Virus record (IMG/VR): IMGVR_UViG_3300047562_004460
Location: 1 to 35,276 of that record
DNA from: a virus
Length of the DNA stretch: 35,276 nt
Reading direction: 5' to 3' (one strand)
Position numbers and translations under genes: made by a program. Below, one piece after another: positions 15,699-21,688 of this stretch. Under the pieces are notes generated by a model. The model was not told where the DNA came from and did no database searches. It saw nothing but the letters and a program-made list of their open reading frames with translations. Positions within the stretch are counted from its first letter, which is position 1. The number at the start of each line of letters is the position of its first letter.

Positions 15699-17177
15699 AT
15701 GAAACTTTTCAAATACTTGATGGTTGCTCCAGTTGCCTTTGGAGTTGCGACCCCTATGGCAAATGCTGCTGACCTCAAGCTTGATGAGGTTAGTAAGTAC
15801 TCTGCGTCAGAACAAGTTACAAGCATTTCCCAGTTTTCAGACGTTCGTCCTACCGACTGGGCTTATCAGGCGCTTAGCAATCTTGTAGAGCGTTATGGTT
15901 GCGTAGCAGGTTATCCTAATGGCACCTATAAGGGTGGCCAGGCAATGACTCGCTATGAGGCTGCTGCTCTGCTCAATGCTTGCCTCGACCGTATTACTGA
16001 AGTGACCGATGAAATTCGTAAACTTCAGGAAGAGTTCAAGGCAGAACTGATTGTTCTCCGCGGCCGTGTTGATGGCTTGGAAGCAAAGGTTGGTGTGCTT
16101 GAGTCGCAACAATTCTCTACTACTACCAAACTCAAGGGTGAAGCTACCTTTGTTCTTGGTGGAGTTCCTGGTCTTGATACGAATGACGGTGGAAACGTTG
16201 GCAACACCGCATTTAATTACGATCTCCGTCTGAACTTTGATACTTCGTTTACGGGTAAGGATCTGCTTCGTACTCGTCTGCGTTCTGGGAACTTTAGTAC
16301 CGATCCGTTCGGCTCTAGTTCTTCTCTGTTCAAACTGGACAAAGCAGAAACCACTGACAATCAGGTAGAAATTGATCGTCTCTACTATCAATTCCCTGTA
16401 AGCGTCGGTGGCGCGGATCTGACTTTCACCGCCGGTCCTCTTGTCCGCAACACTGAGATGGCATGGGTTCCTACTGCTTATAAGTCGGAAATCCTTGACT
16501 TCTTTGCCGTTGCAGGTACCCCTGGTGTCTATAACAAGGCAACTGGTGCTGGTATCGGTGTTCAGTATGGTGGTAGCAAGGGATTCGTTGCTGGTCTGAA
16601 TTATGTTGCCCAAGAAGGCGATGATAGTTCCACTGGTGTATTTGATTCCGATGGCGCTCTGAACTTTATGGCCCAACTTGGTTATCGTGATACCAACTGG
16701 GGTATTGGTGTGGGTTATCGTTATGGTTCTGAGGGCACCCGTCCTCGTACCTACAATGGTCTCCTGGGTGCCAATGGTGCTCTGGTTGATGGTCAGGAGT
16801 CGAATGCCATTGCAGTTAATGCTTATTGGCAACCTTCTGAATCTGGTTGGGTTCCCTCCATCTCTGCTGGTTATGGATATAACTGGGTGAGTGGTTCCAC
16901 TGGTGCTACTGATGCTACTGATAGTCAGTCTTGGATGGCAGCACTTCAGTGGAGCGATGTGTTTGCTAAGGGCAACTCTGCTGGTGTTGCTGTTGGTCAA
17001 GCACCCACTGCTGACACTGCTGGTGTAGATGATGCTACGCTGCTTGAGATCTTCTACAAGTTCCAAGTATCTGACAACATCAGCATCACTCCTGCTCTGT
17101 TCTACGTTGACAACAATCAGCGTTATCAGGACAGCAGCAAGTGGGGTGGCGTGATCCAAACCAAATTTACGTTCTGA
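15699..17177 (+). CDS. Cyanobacterial outer-membrane porin with SLH domain (SomA/OprB type, 492 aa)
   Basis: Such porins form the main diffusion channels of the cyanobacterial outer membrane and bind the cell wall through an SLH domain. A signal peptide ends at about residue 23 (MANAA). Residues 46-98 are an SLH domain (FSDVRPTDWAYQAL, CVAGYPNGTYKGGQAMTRYEAA), 100-136 a short coiled coil, and 140-492 a beta-barrel with alternating residues and a C-terminal Phe, the outer-membrane assembly signal. The length fits host porins of about 500 aa. Codon use is smoother and richer in host-like triplets than in the small genes nearby, pointing to capture from a host. Transcription is likely from the consensus promoter at 15460. 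Possible roles are nutrient uptake during infection or masking of the phage receptor. Confidence 0.95.
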   Translation: MKLFKYLMVAPVAFGVATPMANAADLKLDEVSKYSASEQVTSISQFSDVRPTDWAYQALSNLVERYGCVAGYPNGTYKGGQAMTRYEAAALLNACLDRITEVTDEIRKLQEEFKAELIVLRGRVDGLEAKVGVLESQQFSTTTKLKGEATFVLGGVPGLDTNDGGNVGNTAFNYDLRLNFDTSFTGKDLLRTRLRSGNFSTDPFGSSSSLFKLDKAETTDNQVEIDRLYYQFPVSVGGADLTFTAGPLVRNTEMAWVPTAYKSEILDFFAVAGTPGVYNKATGAGIGVQYGGSKGFVAGLNYVAQEGDDSSTGVFDSDGALNFMAQLGYRDTNWGIGVGYRYGSEGTRPRTYNGLLGANGALVDGQESNAIAVNAYWQPSESGWVPSISAGYGYNWVSGSTGATDATDSQSWMAALQWSDVFAKGNSAGVAVGQAPTADTAGVDDATLLEIFYKFQVSDNISITPALFYVDNNQRYQDSSKWGGVIQTKFTF

Positions 17178-17191
17178 TCAGGATATCCTGA
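17178..17191. repeat. Perfect palindrome after the porin
   Basis: TCAGGATATCCTGA is a perfect 14-base palindrome starting at the base after the porin stop codon. It has no T-run, so it could protect the mRNA end or be a protein-binding site. Confidence 0.5.
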
Positions 17192-17203
17192 CAAATTGGC
17201 TAC

Positions 17204-17226
17204 GGGGCTCTTGACGGGGCCCCTAT
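17204..17226 (+). terminator. Porin terminator
   Basis: GGGGCTC (17204-17210) pairs with GGGCCCC (17217-17223, one G-T pair) over a six-base loop, followed by TATTTCT. The T-run is imperfect, so some read-through into hli is possible. Confidence 0.65.
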
Positions 17227-17231
17227 TTCTA

Positions 17232-17240
17232 TGATATAAT
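17232..17240 (+). promoter_or_regulatory. Extended -10 promoter of hli
   Basis: TGATATAAT lies 24 bases before the hli ATG and directly after the porin terminator. Confidence 0.65.
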
Positions 17241-17264
17241 GTTTAAGAAACAACAAGGTTCTTT

Positions 17265-17483
17265 ATGACTGTAACTACTAATGAACATGGGCAAATGAAC
17301 ATGTTCGCCAAAGAACCCCAAATGTATATCGATCCTACCATCCAAGAACAAATGGAAAAAAACGTGTATCAGACTCATAACGAACGTGCTGAAATGCTCA
17401 ATGGTCGTCTTGCGATGATTGGGGTAATGGCAGCGCTTCTCAACTACGCCTCCACTGGTCAAATCATCCCGGGTGTGTGGTAA
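17265..17483 (+). CDS. hli: High-light-inducible protein (single-helix chlorophyll-binding)
   Basis: Hlips bind chlorophyll and carotenoid near photosystem II and dissipate excess light; cyanophages often carry them with psbA. The chlorophyll-binding helix is ERAEMLNGRLAMIGVMAALL (residues 40-59), with the diagnostic ExxNGR. The C-terminus TGQIIPGVW is also typical. At 72 aa it is slightly longer than many phage forms because of a polar N-terminal extension of about 38 residues. It has its own extended -10 promoter between the porin terminator and the candidate small RNA. Confidence 0.97.
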   Translation: MTVTTNEHGQMNMFAKEPQMYIDPTIQEQMEKNVYQTHNERAEMLNGRLAMIGVMAALLNYASTGQIIPGVW

Positions 17484-17500
17484 ATAGTTTATAGATATAG

Positions 17501-17506
17501 TATGAT
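17501..17506 (+). promoter_or_regulatory. Putative -10 for the candidate small RNA
   Basis: TATGAT lies 18 bases after the hli stop and would start transcription near 17513. No -35 consensus is evident, so this is tentative. Confidence 0.35.
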
Positions 17507-17512
17507 CAACAC

Positions 17513-17654
17513 GCAATCTATTACTACAAATAGACCATCGTCAGATAACCCCAATTATCTGATCATGGCCCCTATTGCCTGGTAGTAGATCGCAAAGACT
17601 ATATCAAAGGTAATAAGAGGGGCAGGGTCAAAAAGACTCTCCCCCTCTTTTTTT
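17513..17654 (+). ncRNA. Candidate structured small RNA downstream of hli
   Basis: No open frame fits here. A perfect hairpin with arms TCAGATAA (17539-17546) and TTATCTGA lies inside a longer pairing between ATCTA...CTAC near 17516-17528 and GTAGTAGAT near 17582-17590. A strong intrinsic terminator closes the segment at 17616-17654. The -10 at 17501 lies just upstream. The segment may instead be only a long 3' untranslated region of hli. I do not recognise it as a known RNA family. Confidence 0.45.
17616..17654 (+). terminator. Strong intrinsic terminator
   Basis: AGAGGGG (17616-17622) pairs with CCCCTCT (17642-17648), enclosing a second stem GGGTC-AAAAA-GACTC, and ends in seven T. It separates hli and the candidate RNA from the tRNA cluster. 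Confidence 0.9.
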
Positions 17655-17708
17655 ATGGTAGCCACCCGATCAACTGGCTACGGGGCCATTCCCAAACCAC
17701 ACCGACTC

Positions 17709-17717
17709 TGATATATT
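17709..17717 (+). promoter_or_regulatory. Extended -10 promoter of the tRNA cluster
   Basis: TGATATATT is a near-consensus extended -10 located 119 bases before the first mature tRNA of the cluster. A TGGCTACGGGG string lies 40 bases upstream, as also before the hli -10. Confidence 0.5.
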
Positions 17718-17791
17718 AGTCTCATGGTCAAAGGAGACGGACTTTTCCGGTTCCTCTGATCCCCGAACCTTGAAAATTTAAACCTACTATG

Positions 17792-17830
17792 CCACTTTGC
17801 GCCGGAGCTGATAATCCGGAATGCCGGTGG
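17792..17830 (+). other. Nested hairpin in the tRNA cluster leader
   Basis: CCAC (17792-17795) pairs with GTGG (17827-17830) around an inner CCGGA-loop-TCCGG hairpin, ending six bases before tRNA-Ser. It may guide 5' processing of the tRNA precursor. Confidence 0.4.
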
Positions 17831-17835
17831 TATAT

Positions 17836-17918
17836 GGAGAGGGTCCGGTTGGTCGAGGACGCAGTCTTGAAAACTGTTGGGTGTAAAAACCTCGGGGGTT
17901 CGATTCCCTTCTTCTCCG
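17836..17918 (+). tRNA. tRNA-Ser (anticodon TGA)
   Basis: A class II tRNA with a long variable arm. Acceptor GGAGAGG pairs with CTTCTCC, the anticodon loop is CTTGAAA and the discriminator is G. The T arm contains GGGTTCGATTCCC. Confidence 0.93.
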
Positions 17919-17980
17919 CTGCGGTTAGTCTCACCGTCCTGCTTCCGGCAGGTAGCTCGAAGGAAAACGAGACAGATAGA

Positions 17981-18036
17981 GCTTATGTCCCTGTGCAGGC
18001 AATTTTATTCTGTAAGACCTGATCTCACACATAAGC
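17981..18036 (+). other. Long hairpin in the Ser-Pro tRNA spacer
   Basis: GCTTATGT (17981-17988) pairs perfectly with ACATAAGC (18029-18036). The interior holds CCTG-TG-CAGG and a weak third stem. It resembles a stripped-down tRNA in outline but has no T arm or usable anticodon arm, so I do not call it a tRNA. Confidence 0.45.
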
Positions 18037-18041
18037 CATCT

Positions 18042-18117
18042 CGGGATATCGCCTAACTTGGTCATGGCACTTGCTTTGGGAGCAAGAATAATCTTGGTTC
18101 AAATCCAAGTATCCCGA
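18042..18117 (+). tRNA. tRNA-Pro (anticodon TGG)
   Basis: Acceptor CGGGATA pairs with TATCCCG. The anticodon arm is CTTGC-TTTGGGA-GCAAG and the T loop is TTCAAAT. The discriminator is A and CCA is not encoded. Confidence 0.93.
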
Positions 18118-18119
18118 CT

Positions 18120-18160
18120 AGGGGCCTTCAAGGAATGAAGGCTTAAACGAAGGGTCCCCT
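18120..18160 (+). other. Nested hairpin in the Pro-Arg tRNA spacer
   Basis: AGGGG (18120-18124) closes with CCCCT (18156-18160) around CCTTC-AAGGAAT-GAAGG. It has the same outer stem and layout as the element after tRNA-Gly (15618-15671). Confidence 0.5.
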
Positions 18161-18217
18161 AAGCCGCATCGTAGACGCACTGTTAAAGTGACCGTAGGCG
18201 GATACCCTCGCCCATAT

Positions 18218-18293
<76 letters not shown>

Positions 18294-18366
18294 GGGAGTA
18301 TAGCTCAGTTGGTAGAGCACACGACCGATAATCGTGTTGTCACTGGTTCAAGCCCAGTTATTCCCA
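18294..18366 (+). tRNA. tRNA-Ile (anticodon GAT) with C33
   Basis: Acceptor GGGAGTA pairs with TATTCCC (one G-T). The anticodon arm is CACGA-CCGATAA-TCGTG, so the base before the anticodon is C, not the almost universal T. The rest is normal. It abuts tRNA-Arg with no spacer. Confidence 0.88.
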
Positions 18367-18572
18367 TTAGAGGCCGACGGGTCTCTAAAGAGCATGGCAG
18401 AATAATCCTTATGGTTATCCACGGGATAATGCTGTGAGTTAGGGGTGGTGCCCGCTGAGTCGCTAGGAAACTAGAGGCCCAGAACCCTTTACCAAAGGGA
18501 ACTCATGATCGAGAGATACAGTTGTCAGTGTGACCCTCTCGTTGTTGGTATGACAGAATCCAACTGCTCAAT
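18367..18572 (+). other. Structured 206-base spacer in the tRNA cluster
   Basis: I see no gene or tRNA here. It contains several hairpins: AGAGGCC...GGGTCTCT (18369-18386), CTAG-GAAA-CTAG (18463-18474, with a GNRA loop) and CCCTTT-ACC-AAAGGG (18485-18499). It may be a small RNA, a processing spacer or decayed tRNA sequence. Confidence 0.45.
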
Positions 18573-18646
18573 GCCTCCTTAGCTCAGCTGGATAGAGCAA
18601 CGGTTTTGTAAACCGTAGGTCGCCGGTTCAAGTCCGGCAGGGGGCT
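18573..18646 (+). tRNA. tRNA-Thr (anticodon TGT)
   Basis: Acceptor GCCTCCT pairs with AGGGGGC. The anticodon arm is ACGGT-TTTGTAA-ACCGT and the T arm is GCCGG-TTCAAGT-CCGGC. It is directly followed by tRNA-Asn. Confidence 0.95.
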
Positions 18647-18718
18647 TGGGGTATAGCTCAATGGCAGAGCTGACGGCTGTTAACCGTCCGGTTGCAGGTT
18701 CGAGTCCTGCTACCCCAG
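18647..18718 (+). tRNA. tRNA-Asn (anticodon GTT)
   Basis: Acceptor TGGGGTA pairs with TACCCCA, with discriminator G as usual for Asn. The anticodon arm is GACGG-CTGTTAA-CCGTC and the T arm is GCAGG-TTCGAGT-CCTGC. Confidence 0.95.
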
Positions 18719-18805
18719 TTTTTAGTCTTTTAGTTTAAAGACTAGGCTCAAATTGCCTAGTGTTGAAAGATATATGAATAGCTATTTGTATCCATTTATA
18801 CCCCA

Positions 18806-19261
18806 ATGGTTAATTTTTCCTCGCTTAAAGACGCCGGAGTAAGAATGGCAGTGTTAGAAGAAAAACTAACGGTGTACGAGGAACTCTCCAAGGAAATGTT
18901 ATCTAAGTTAGAATCAGCGGTTGATAAGATTTCTGAAGCTAATCAAAATGTTGCAAAAATTCTTGTCAGGCACGAAGAGCGACTCGATCAGTCAGTGCAG
19001 ACCGAGATGACGATGATGAAACTACTCGATGAGTTAAAAGAACAAAGAAAAGAAGATATAAAAGAAGTAAAACATGAGATACAGCGTTTAGAAGCTGCTA
19101 TGAGTAGGGCTCATGATCGTATCTCCGAAATATCTAAATATCGTTGGATATTTGCAGGAGCGCTATTAATTTTTTCATTTCTTATCTCAGAAAGCAACAT
19201 AATCGCCAATTACTTCAGAGAATCACCCCAGTCCCCTCCGACCCAAATCCAACCAAGATGA
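18806..19261 (+). CDS. Coiled-coil protein with C-terminal membrane anchor (XhlA/holin-accessory-like, 151 aa)
   Basis: Residues about 12-110 form a long charged coiled coil, 113-128 (RWIFAGALLIFSFLIS) a single membrane helix, and the last 20 residues are polar and proline-rich. This is the layout of hemolysin XhlA-type and other tail-anchored phage proteins that act at the membrane during lysis. There is no sequence motif beyond the layout, so the lysis role is inference. The leader (18721-18800) contains two small hairpins after the tRNAs. Its stop overlaps the next ATG (ATGA). Confidence 0.65.
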   Translation: MVNFSSLKDAGVRMAVLEEKLTVYEELSKEMLSKLESAVDKISEANQNVAKILVRHEERLDQSVQTEMTMMKLLDELKEQRKEDIKEVKHEIQRLEAAMSRAHDRISEISKYRWIFAGALLIFSFLISESNIIANYFRESPQSPPTQIQPR

Positions 19262-19428
19262 GACATAGGGACCTTGTTAAATACTGGGATGGGGAGTTCT
19301 GGAGGTTGGGGATATTACGCTCTATGATTGCTGACTTTCCTGGATACTACGCAATTTTTCTTGTTAAAGATTTAAAATCCGGAGAAGACCTAGTAAAAGA
19401 TTCCAGAAAGGTCACCTTTGTGATATAA
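19258..19428 (+). CDS. Small hypothetical protein (56 aa)
   Basis: The ATG at 19258 overlaps the preceding stop codon, giving MRHRDLVKYWDGEFWRLGIL as the start. The frame is open further upstream, but that part is antiphase with the coiled-coil gene. The protein is a small beta-rich domain, perhaps Tudor/SH3-like given W-DGEFWR and GYYAIFLVKDL, but this is weak. It ends inside a promoter for the next tRNA group. Confidence 0.55.
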   Translation: MRHRDLVKYWDGEFWRLGILRSMIADFPGYYAIFLVKDLKSGEDLVKDSRKVTFVI

Positions 19429-19429
19429 T
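19421..19429 (+). promoter_or_regulatory. Extended -10 promoter of the second tRNA group
   Basis: TGATATAAT lies 17 bases before mature tRNA-Ile(TAT) and overlaps the stop codon of the 56-aa gene. Confidence 0.65.
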
Positions 19430-19445
19430 ATTATAGTCCTTGCAT

Positions 19446-19517
19446 GGGGGTATAGCTTAATGGTTAGAGCGGCCTGCTTATAACGGGTTAGTCTGGGTTC
19501 AACTCCCAGTATCCCTA
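19446..19517 (+). tRNA. tRNA-Ile (anticodon TAT)
   Basis: Acceptor GGGGGTA pairs with TATCCCT (G-T at both the first and fifth pairs). The anticodon arm is GCCTG-CTTATAA-CGGGT and the T arm CTGGG-TTCAACT-CCCAG. It would read AUA directly; most bacteria use a lysidine-modified CAT tRNA instead. Confidence 0.85.
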
Positions 19518-19520
19518 TTA

Positions 19521-19593
19521 GCTCCTTTAGCAATCTGGTGAATGCAGTGAACTCATAATTCACCTTAGGCGTGTTCGATCCACGCAAGGAGCA
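19521..19593 (+). tRNA. tRNA-Met or tRNA-Ile2 (anticodon CAT)
   Basis: Acceptor GCTCCTT pairs with AAGGAGC. The anticodon arm is GTGAA-CTCATAA-TTCAC and the T arm contains GTGTTCGATCCAC. A separate tRNA-Ile(TAT) next to it favours elongator Met, but the lysidine-type Ile2 cannot be excluded by eye. Confidence 0.85.
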
Positions 19594-19597
19594 CCTA

Positions 19598-19680
19598 GCA
19601 CGAGTGGCGGAATTGGTAGACGCCCAGGTTTTAGGTACCTGTGCCCTCGCGGCGTGGAGGTTCAAGTCCTCTCTCGTGCA
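19598..19680 (+). tRNA. tRNA-Leu (anticodon TAG)
   Basis: A class II tRNA with a long variable arm. Acceptor GCACGAG pairs with CTCGTGC, the anticodon arm is CAGGT-TTTAGGT-ACCTG, and the T arm has GAGG-TTCAAGT-CCTC. Confidence 0.94.
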
Positions 19681-19727
19681 TCCGAGATAGCAAAATTAAG
19701 TTTAAAGCTATCTCAATCGGAGACAAT

Positions 19728-20036
19728 ATGCTTTCCACGGAAACACGGCTTCGTCTAGAGGCCATTGCCAAAAAGATCCAAAATCACGAAGACGTCTCAT
19801 TTGAAGAGATGCAATGGGCCCAGAAATGGGCAGATCATAATCGCTCAGCAGCCTCAATTATGAGCAAAGCAAGGCGTATAGCAATTCAGGGCGAAGGCGC
19901 CGAAGGCTCAATGGACAAGTTCCTCCAAGATCTAGACATTGGCGATCCCGATCCATCCAACCACCTCATTGGCCCCCAAGATCCTGAAACGCTTGCTAGA
20001 TGGTTTAAAGCTCCACCGTGGATGAGAAGAGACTGA
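19728..20036 (+). CDS. Conserved cyanophage hypothetical protein (102 aa)
   Basis: The ATG at 19728 follows CGGAGAC at good spacing; the frame extends upstream into tRNA-Leu but that part is not coding. The protein opens MLSTETRLRLEAIAKKI and carries FEEMQWAQKWADHNRSAA and DLDIGDPDPSNHLIGP, segments I recall from a protein widespread in cyanophages with no known function. It lies between two tRNA genes. Confidence 0.8.
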   Translation: MLSTETRLRLEAIAKKIQNHEDVSFEEMQWAQKWADHNRSAASIMSKARRIAIQGEGAEGSMDKFLQDLDIGDPDPSNHLIGPQDPETLARWFKAPPWMRRD

Positions 20037-20146
20037 CAGAAGAAGATTTTCAGGCCCTTCTAGAGAGGGCTAACTCTCTAAAGCTTAGAGAGCTTTTTGA
20101 GGAGCCATCGACTTATGAAGATGAGCATCCTCTCCCGGGCGATTAG
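20018..20146 (+). CDS. Small hypothetical protein (42 aa)
   Basis: A GTG-started frame (MDEKRLTEEDFQALLERANS at the start) that overlaps the preceding gene by 19 bases and ends inside tRNA-Val. The protein is acidic and helical with a LTEEDFQALLE pattern typical of small phage proteins. Its stop codon lies in the D-arm region of the tRNA, so mRNA and tRNA cannot both be kept from one transcript. Confidence 0.4.
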   Translation: MDEKRLTEEDFQALLERANSLKLRELFEEPSTYEDEHPLPGD

Positions 20147-20208
20147 CTCAGCGGTAGAGCGCTTGCCTTACAAGCAAGATGTCACTGGTTCGATCCCGGT
20201 ATCGCCCA
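20137..20208 (+). tRNA. tRNA-Val (anticodon TAC)
   Basis: Acceptor GGGCGAT pairs with ATCGCCC. The anticodon arm is CTTGC-CTTACAA-GCAAG and the T arm ACTGG-TTCGATC-CCGGT. It is the last of the eleven tRNAs. Confidence 0.95.
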
Positions 20209-20225
20209 TGGTTTAAATACCTTAT

Positions 20226-20375
20226 ATGGAAACAATTACATTCTCCGATTCACAAGATACTGAAAATAACGGCTTAATTTTTTCAGAAGCAGAAGAGCAA
20301 TCCTCGACTCTAAGTCTTGAGGAGTATTGCAAACGCCATCCGGACTCTGTTGAGTGCCTAGAGTACGACGTATAA
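20226..20375 (+). CDS. Small hypothetical protein (49 aa)
   Basis: It starts METITFSDSQDTE and ends LEEYCKRHPDSVECLEYDV. The CKRHPDSVEC ending with two cysteines nine residues apart resembles the tails of small cyanophage proteins I recall. No Shine-Dalgarno is evident; the start lies 18 bases after tRNA-Val. The function is unknown. Confidence 0.5.
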   Translation: METITFSDSQDTENNGLIFSEAEEQSSTLSLEEYCKRHPDSVECLEYDV

Positions 20376-20410
20376 ACTGTCCACTCAATAACCGGACCTT
20401 TTCTCCTCTG

Positions 20411-20419
20411 TGATAGAAT
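20411..20419 (+). promoter_or_regulatory. Putative extended -10 before the 20446 gene
   Basis: TGATAGAAT deviates from TATAAT at one position and lies 27 bases before the GTG start. AGAGG at 20430-20434 serves as ribosome site. Confidence 0.45.
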
Positions 20420-20445
20420 CATACTATCCAGAGGCTTTTTAGTAA

Positions 20446-20970
20446 GTGAACATTTTTGTCCTTGACTTAGATCCTAAGCTTGCTGCTCAGTATCATTGTG
20501 ATAAACACGTCAATAAAATGATTATTGAGCATTTGCAGATGATGAGTGTGGCCTTGGCCCATCACGGCCTCGATCCAGCTCGGAAGAAAGACGGAAAGTT
20601 CTATTCCGTAAGAGCATATAAAAACCATCCTTGCACTAAGTGGGTGAAAGAGTCAGCAGATAATTTCGAGTGGACGTTTAGTCTTACCTGGCATCTTTGC
20701 AATGAATTTGAAAAAAGATATGGAAAAGAACACGCTGGTAGACAAAGTCTCAACTCCATCAATCAACTAGGGGTAATGAATATTTTCCCCAAAATAGGAC
20801 ATACTGAACCCGCTCAAGCAATGCCATTCTTCTGCAAACACAGTAACCCAGTACAAGCATATCGTAATTACTATAATTGGATGAAATGGGAATTTGCCAC
20901 ATGGAAAACAAAACCACCCCATTGGTGGGCACCAGGATGTTGTCTTCTCACCCGAGGTGAATATGAGTAA
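20446..20970 (+). CDS. Conserved phage protein, histidine- and tryptophan-rich (174 aa)
   Basis: It belongs to a family I recall from many tailed phages, opening NIFVLDLDPKLAAQYHCDKH and followed by a YKNHPCTKWVKESADNFEW block and a C-terminal PVQAYRNYY and WWAPG. Conserved His, Cys and Asp residues suggest a metal site or nuclease/glycosylase-type activity, and some relatives are labelled DNA repair enzymes, but I cannot confirm this. The start is GTG with AGAGG upstream. It overlaps the next gene by 8 bases. Confidence 0.7.
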   Translation: MNIFVLDLDPKLAAQYHCDKHVNKMIIEHLQMMSVALAHHGLDPARKKDGKFYSVRAYKNHPCTKWVKESADNFEWTFSLTWHLCNEFEKRYGKEHAGRQSLNSINQLGVMNIFPKIGHTEPAQAMPFFCKHSNPVQAYRNYYNWMKWEFATWKTKPPHWWAPGCCLLTRGEYE

Positions 20971-21607
20971 AAAATATTGCTTAATTGGAGATCTGCATGG
21001 TCGGATTGATACCCTAGATAAGATCATTGAAAAATCTGATGGATACCACTACATTTTCATGGGTGATATTATCCATCACAAACCATTTTTTCGCAGGGCA
21101 AAAAGAACGTCTCCAACTAGAATGCTATTCAAAGTAAAAAAATTAGTTGATGAGGGGATCGCAACTTTGATTATCGGGAATAACGAAAATTATATACTTA
21201 AAAATCTTGTACTTCCTAAAATACAAGTAAAACAAAAGGAAGTAAAATTTACACTCCAATGTCTTAAAGACCTGAAATTTGAGCAGAGATTGGACATTTT
21301 ACATTGGCTAAATACCTCACCATTGACGTTAGAGTTTGAATCATTTGGAAAAATATATCGTTGTGCCCATGCTTACTATGACTCTCAATACACCCCCGAA
21401 ACGCGAAATAATGTCCTAACCGGTCTAGGGTACCCTTGGTTCAGACAGGATCCGCTGGAAGATCATATTGCGACAGATGCAGAGTATTTCTTTGGCCATT
21501 ATGGTTATCCGTATTTCCGCAAAAATCTTCACATTATAGATGCTACAAACTTCGAAGGAGTAGGCGTGTATTATACAGATCGAGAGGAGTTTTTAATTTA
21601 CTATTGA
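20963..21607 (+). CDS. Calcineurin-like phosphoesterase, degenerate active site (214 aa)
   Basis: Metallophosphoesterase blocks are visible in order: GDLHGRIDTL (9-18, with Asp10 and His12), MGDIIHHK (33-40, Asp35), IGNNENY (71-77, Asn73), CAHAYYD (134-140, His136) and FGHYGYP (177-183, His179). Two usual features are missing: the second Asp-Arg-Gly of GDxxDRG, and the catalytic His of GNHE, which is Asn74 here. Metal binding may persist while catalysis is altered. The ATG at 20963 is chosen because GAGGTGAAT precedes it; the frame stays open upstream within the previous gene. Substrate unknown. Confidence 0.78.
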   Translation: MSKKYCLIGDLHGRIDTLDKIIEKSDGYHYIFMGDIIHHKPFFRRAKRTSPTRMLFKVKKLVDEGIATLIIGNNENYILKNLVLPKIQVKQKEVKFTLQCLKDLKFEQRLDILHWLNTSPLTLEFESFGKIYRCAHAYYDSQYTPETRNNVLTGLGYPWFRQDPLEDHIATDAEYFFGHYGYPYFRKNLHIIDATNFEGVGVYYTDREEFLIYY

Positions 21608-21637
21608 GTAGTCGGTTACCAGCCTGGCCATTTGGCC

Positions 21638-21666
21638 TTGATTTAAACTCCTATTTGTGGTATCAT
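21638..21666 (+). promoter_or_regulatory. DNA polymerase promoter
   Basis: TTGATT (21638-21643), a 17-base spacer and TGGTATCAT with -10 TATCAT at 21661-21666. It lies just ahead of the polymerase ATG, after a GGCCATTTGGCC palindrome at 21626-21637. Confidence 0.6.
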
Positions 21667-21688
21667 AGTTTTAAAGGTCAATTCATCT

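Noticed and set aside
15837-17159. A 440-codon open frame opposite the porin
   Set aside because: It mirrors the porin's regular codon pattern, has a Thr/Ile/Ser-rich nonsense composition and no start signals.
17981-18036. A mitochondrial-like mini-tRNA
   Set aside because: The acceptor-like stem pairs well, but no valid D, anticodon and T arms can be drawn.
18160-18212. A possible extra tRNA in the Pro-Arg spacer (CAC-TGTTAAA-GTG loop)
   Set aside because: There is no T arm, the base before the supposed anticodon is G, and the acceptor stem does not form.
19641-19727. An upstream extension of the 102-aa gene
   Set aside because: It would read through the 3' half of tRNA-Leu; the ATG at 19728 has a good CGGAG.
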